Source: Opitutia bacterium UBA7397
GTDB lineage: Bacteria; Verrucomicrobiota; Verrucomicrobiia; Opitutales; UBA953
Direction of reading: 5' to 3'
Assembly (NCBI GenBank): GCA_002470605.1
Contig: DKND01000118.1
Span: 9,617 to 17,700, forward strand
Length of the DNA stretch: 8,084 nt
Under the pieces are notes generated by a model. The model searched no databases. It saw only the letters and a program-made list of their open reading frames with translations, and was not told the origin of the DNA. Position numbers and translations under genes: made by a program. Shown here in pieces: positions 6,437 through 8,084 of the stretch (position 1 is its first letter; every line of letters begins with the position of its first letter).

Positions 6437-7393
6437 ATGCGCCCCCTCCTTGCCCTTTTTATCTTTGCCTTAACCGCCCACGGTCAAGACGCCCCAAAAC
6501 CGTCCATCGCCTTAATCCCCAAGGGCGCCACGCACGTTTTCTGGAAATCCGTCCAAGCGGGAGCTAATCAAGCCGGCCAAGAATTAGGCGCTGAAATCAT
6601 CTGGTCCGCCCCCGAACGCGAAGACGATCGACGCCAGCAAATGGGGATGGTCGATGCACTCATCCTCCGGAAAATCGATGTCCTCTGCCTAGCCCCGCTG
6701 GATGCGGTCGCCCTGCGAGAAAAAGCAGAAAAGGCCACCAAGGCCGGCATCCCCGTGATCATCTTTGACTCACCGCTCGCCAAGCCTGACGGCGCCTGCA
6801 TCGGTTACGTCGGCACCGATAACTATGCCGCGGGGCAACGCGGAGCCGCCGGCCTCGGCGCGGCCTTGCACGGTCAAGGACGCATCGTCCTTCTTCGTTA
6901 CAACCCCGGCTCAGCCTCGACCGATGCGCGCGAACAGGGCTTCCTGGACGGCCTCAAGGCTTTTCCTAATATCAAAGTTATCAGCGACGAGCAGTTCGGC
7001 GGCGCGACGGTCGCCTCCGCCTTAGACAAAGCCAAAGGGCTCTTATTGCGGTTCTCCGGCGCGCAGACCCCGGACGGTATTTTCTGCCCCAACCAAAGCA
7101 CGACGTATGGCATGCTGCAGGCCCTCCAGCAAAAAAAACTCGCCGGCAAGATTAAGTTCGTCGGCTTCGACCCCACGGGCGCGCTCGTCGATGCGCTCCG
7201 CAAGGGCGAATTAACCGGCATCGTTTCGCAAGACCCTTTCAAGATGGGCTACCTGACCGTCAAGGTCGCGATGGCCAAAATCGCAGGACGTCCCGTACCA
7301 GCCATCACCGACACGGGCGTGGCCTTTGTCACCGCTGAGAACGTCGATACTGCCGAGATCCAGGCGGTGATCAAACCCCAGCTGGGCAACTGA
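6437..7393 (+). CDS. periplasmic sugar-binding protein of an ABC importer (RbsB-like)
   Basis: This 318-residue protein is a type I periplasmic binding protein of the ribose/galactose cluster, which captures a sugar and delivers it to the membrane permease. Residues 1-16 form a signal peptide (MRPLLALFIFALTAHG) with an SPase I site (A-H-G before Gln17); no lipobox Cys, so it is soluble. The fold markers are HVFWKSVQAGANQA (33-46), IIFDSP (108-113), GYVGTDNYAAGQRGA (123-137), REQGFLDGL (165-173), NQSTTYGMLQAL (219-230), VGFDPTGALVDALRKGE (242-258), VSQDPFKMGY (263-272) and a C-terminal TGVAFVTAEN (293-302). Positions matching RbsB ligand residues keep Asp111, Arg165, Asn219, Asp245 and Gln265, while RbsB Arg90 is Ser112 and Asn13 is His33, so the ligand is probably a sugar but may not be ribose. 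The next gene begins 4 bases after the stop. ATG at 6437 is set by the signal peptide. Confidence 0.93.
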   Translation: MRPLLALFIFALTAHGQDAPKPSIALIPKGATHVFWKSVQAGANQAGQELGAEIIWSAPEREDDRRQQMGMVDALILRKIDVLCLAPLDAVALREKAEKATKAGIPVIIFDSPLAKPDGACIGYVGTDNYAAGQRGAAGLGAALHGQGRIVLLRYNPGSASTDAREQGFLDGLKAFPNIKVISDEQFGGATVASALDKAKGLLLRFSGAQTPDGIFCPNQSTTYGMLQALQQKKLAGKIKFVGFDPTGALVDALRKGELTGIVSQDPFKMGYLTVKVAMAKIAGRPVPAITDTGVAFVTAENVDTAEIQAVIKPQLGN

Positions 7394-7397
7394 GCGG

Positions 7398-8084
7398 ATG
7401 AGCGACGGACCCGCAGGCGGCCTGCGCCTCGAGATGCGGGCTATCCGTAAATCATTTGGCAGCCAAGCCGCGTTGGACGGCGTTTCACTGGAGGTACGGG
7501 CGGGCGAAGTGCATGCGATCGTCGGCGAGAACGGGGCCGGCAAAAGCACTTTGATGAAGGTGCTCTCCGGAGCGCACCAACCCGACGGCGGCCAGATGTG
7601 GCTTGATGGCACACCTTACGCGCCCGCGCACCCGCAAGAAGCCCGGCAAAGAGGCGTTGGCATGATCTATCAAGAGCTCTCCATCGCGCCGCACCTAAGC
7701 GTGGCAGAAAATATTTCACTCGGGCGGGAACCCCGCCGAGGAATCTTACTCGACCGTGCCGCCTTAAGATCCCGAGCGCAAAGCACCTTAGCAGAGCTAG
7801 GACATGGCCAGATCGACGTCGACGCTCCGGCGGGCGGACTTTCCATCAGCCAGCAACAGATCGTCGAAATCGCCCGGTCCTTGGCGATGGGGTGCCGCGT
7901 CATCGTCTTCGATGAGCCCACCAGTTCCCTCGCCCAGGCAGACGTCCAACGCCTCTACGCATTGATTGATAATCTCTCCCGCCGCGGCTTGGCGGTGATT
8001 TATATTTCTCATTTTCTCGAAGAAGTCCGACGTTTGGCAACACGACTGACCGTCTTGCGGGACGGACGCTCCATCGCTGTCCAC
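7398..8084 (+). CDS. sugar ABC transporter ATP-binding protein (RbsA/MglA-like), partial
   Basis: The frame is open to the right edge with 229 residues seen, covering the first nucleotide-binding domain of a protein that in this family has two and is about 500 long. Walker A is GENGAGKST (43-51), the Q-loop is YQE with Gln92, the signature LSISQQQ (148-154) matches the LSxxQQQ form of sugar importers, Walker B is VIVFDE (168-173) followed by the D-loop PTSSL, and the switch histidine is His205 in YISH. All catalytic residues are present, so it should hydrolyse ATP at the cytoplasmic face to power sugar uptake. Start ATG 7398 is 4 bases after the binding-protein stop, marking an operon; an internal ATG (Met13) is possible but the first start keeps the A-loop region. 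The missing permease and second ATPase domain should lie to the right. Confidence 0.95.
   Translation, partial: MSDGPAGGLRLEMRAIRKSFGSQAALDGVSLEVRAGEVHAIVGENGAGKSTLMKVLSGAHQPDGGQMWLDGTPYAPAHPQEARQRGVGMIYQELSIAPHLSVAENISLGREPRRGILLDRAALRSRAQSTLAELGHGQIDVDAPAGGLSISQQQIVEIARSLAMGCRVIVFDEPTSSLAQADVQRLYALIDNLSRRGLAVIYISHFLEEVRRLATRLTVLRDGRSIAVH

Noticed and set aside
1..8084. CRISPR array, tRNA/rRNA genes, insertion sequences, defence or toxin-antitoxin modules
   Set aside because: No direct-repeat array, cloverleaf with CCA end, transposase motif or small toxin/antitoxin pair was seen on either strand by eye.

Overview
The window is 8.1 kb of dense bacterial chromosomal DNA with seven protein genes and no RNA gene, CRISPR array, insertion sequence or phage signature that I can see. 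Moderately high GC, GTG starts, a lone rpoN and the absence of a Shine-Dalgarno-like sequence in front of nearly every start suggest a lineage with weak use of SD initiation. The RpoN, DedA and beta-CASP styles would fit Verrucomicrobiota (Opitutia-like), but this placement is an inference and not a sequence match.

Layout. (1) Positions 1-1637, minus strand: a large gene open at the left edge that fuses a membrane-anchored alpha/beta-hydrolase domain to a DedA/VTT membrane domain. The hydrolase has lost its nucleophile serine and its catalytic histidine. (2) Positions 1638-1753: a short divergent intergenic region with an imperfect hairpin. (3) Positions 1754-4775, plus strand: a tightly overlapped three-gene operon of apaG, an MBL-fold beta-CASP ribonuclease-like protein and an amidase-signature hydrolase, with stop/start overlaps of 1 nt and 4 nt. 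(4) Positions 4776-6224, minus strand: rpoN (sigma-54), converging on the amidase with no base between the two stop codons. (5) Positions 6225-6436: the divergent rpoN/sugar-transport intergenic region, holding a perfect 7-bp inverted repeat and a plausible rpoN -10. (6) Positions 6437-8084, plus strand: the start of a sugar ABC import operon, with an RbsB-like periplasmic binding protein and then an RbsA/MglA-like ATPase open at the right edge. The permease is presumably beyond the window.

How they work together. The ABC genes form an ordinary carbohydrate uptake system. ApaG, the beta-CASP nuclease and the amidase are translationally coupled although no established pathway joins them; an RNA-related link between the first two is only a guess. 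RpoN would serve enhancer-dependent promoters elsewhere. The most unusual item is the pseudo-hydrolase/DedA fusion, which could be a lipid-carrier transporter with a non-catalytic extracytoplasmic lipid- or partner-binding domain. Apart from that fusion, the genes look like conventional housekeeping or metabolic functions.
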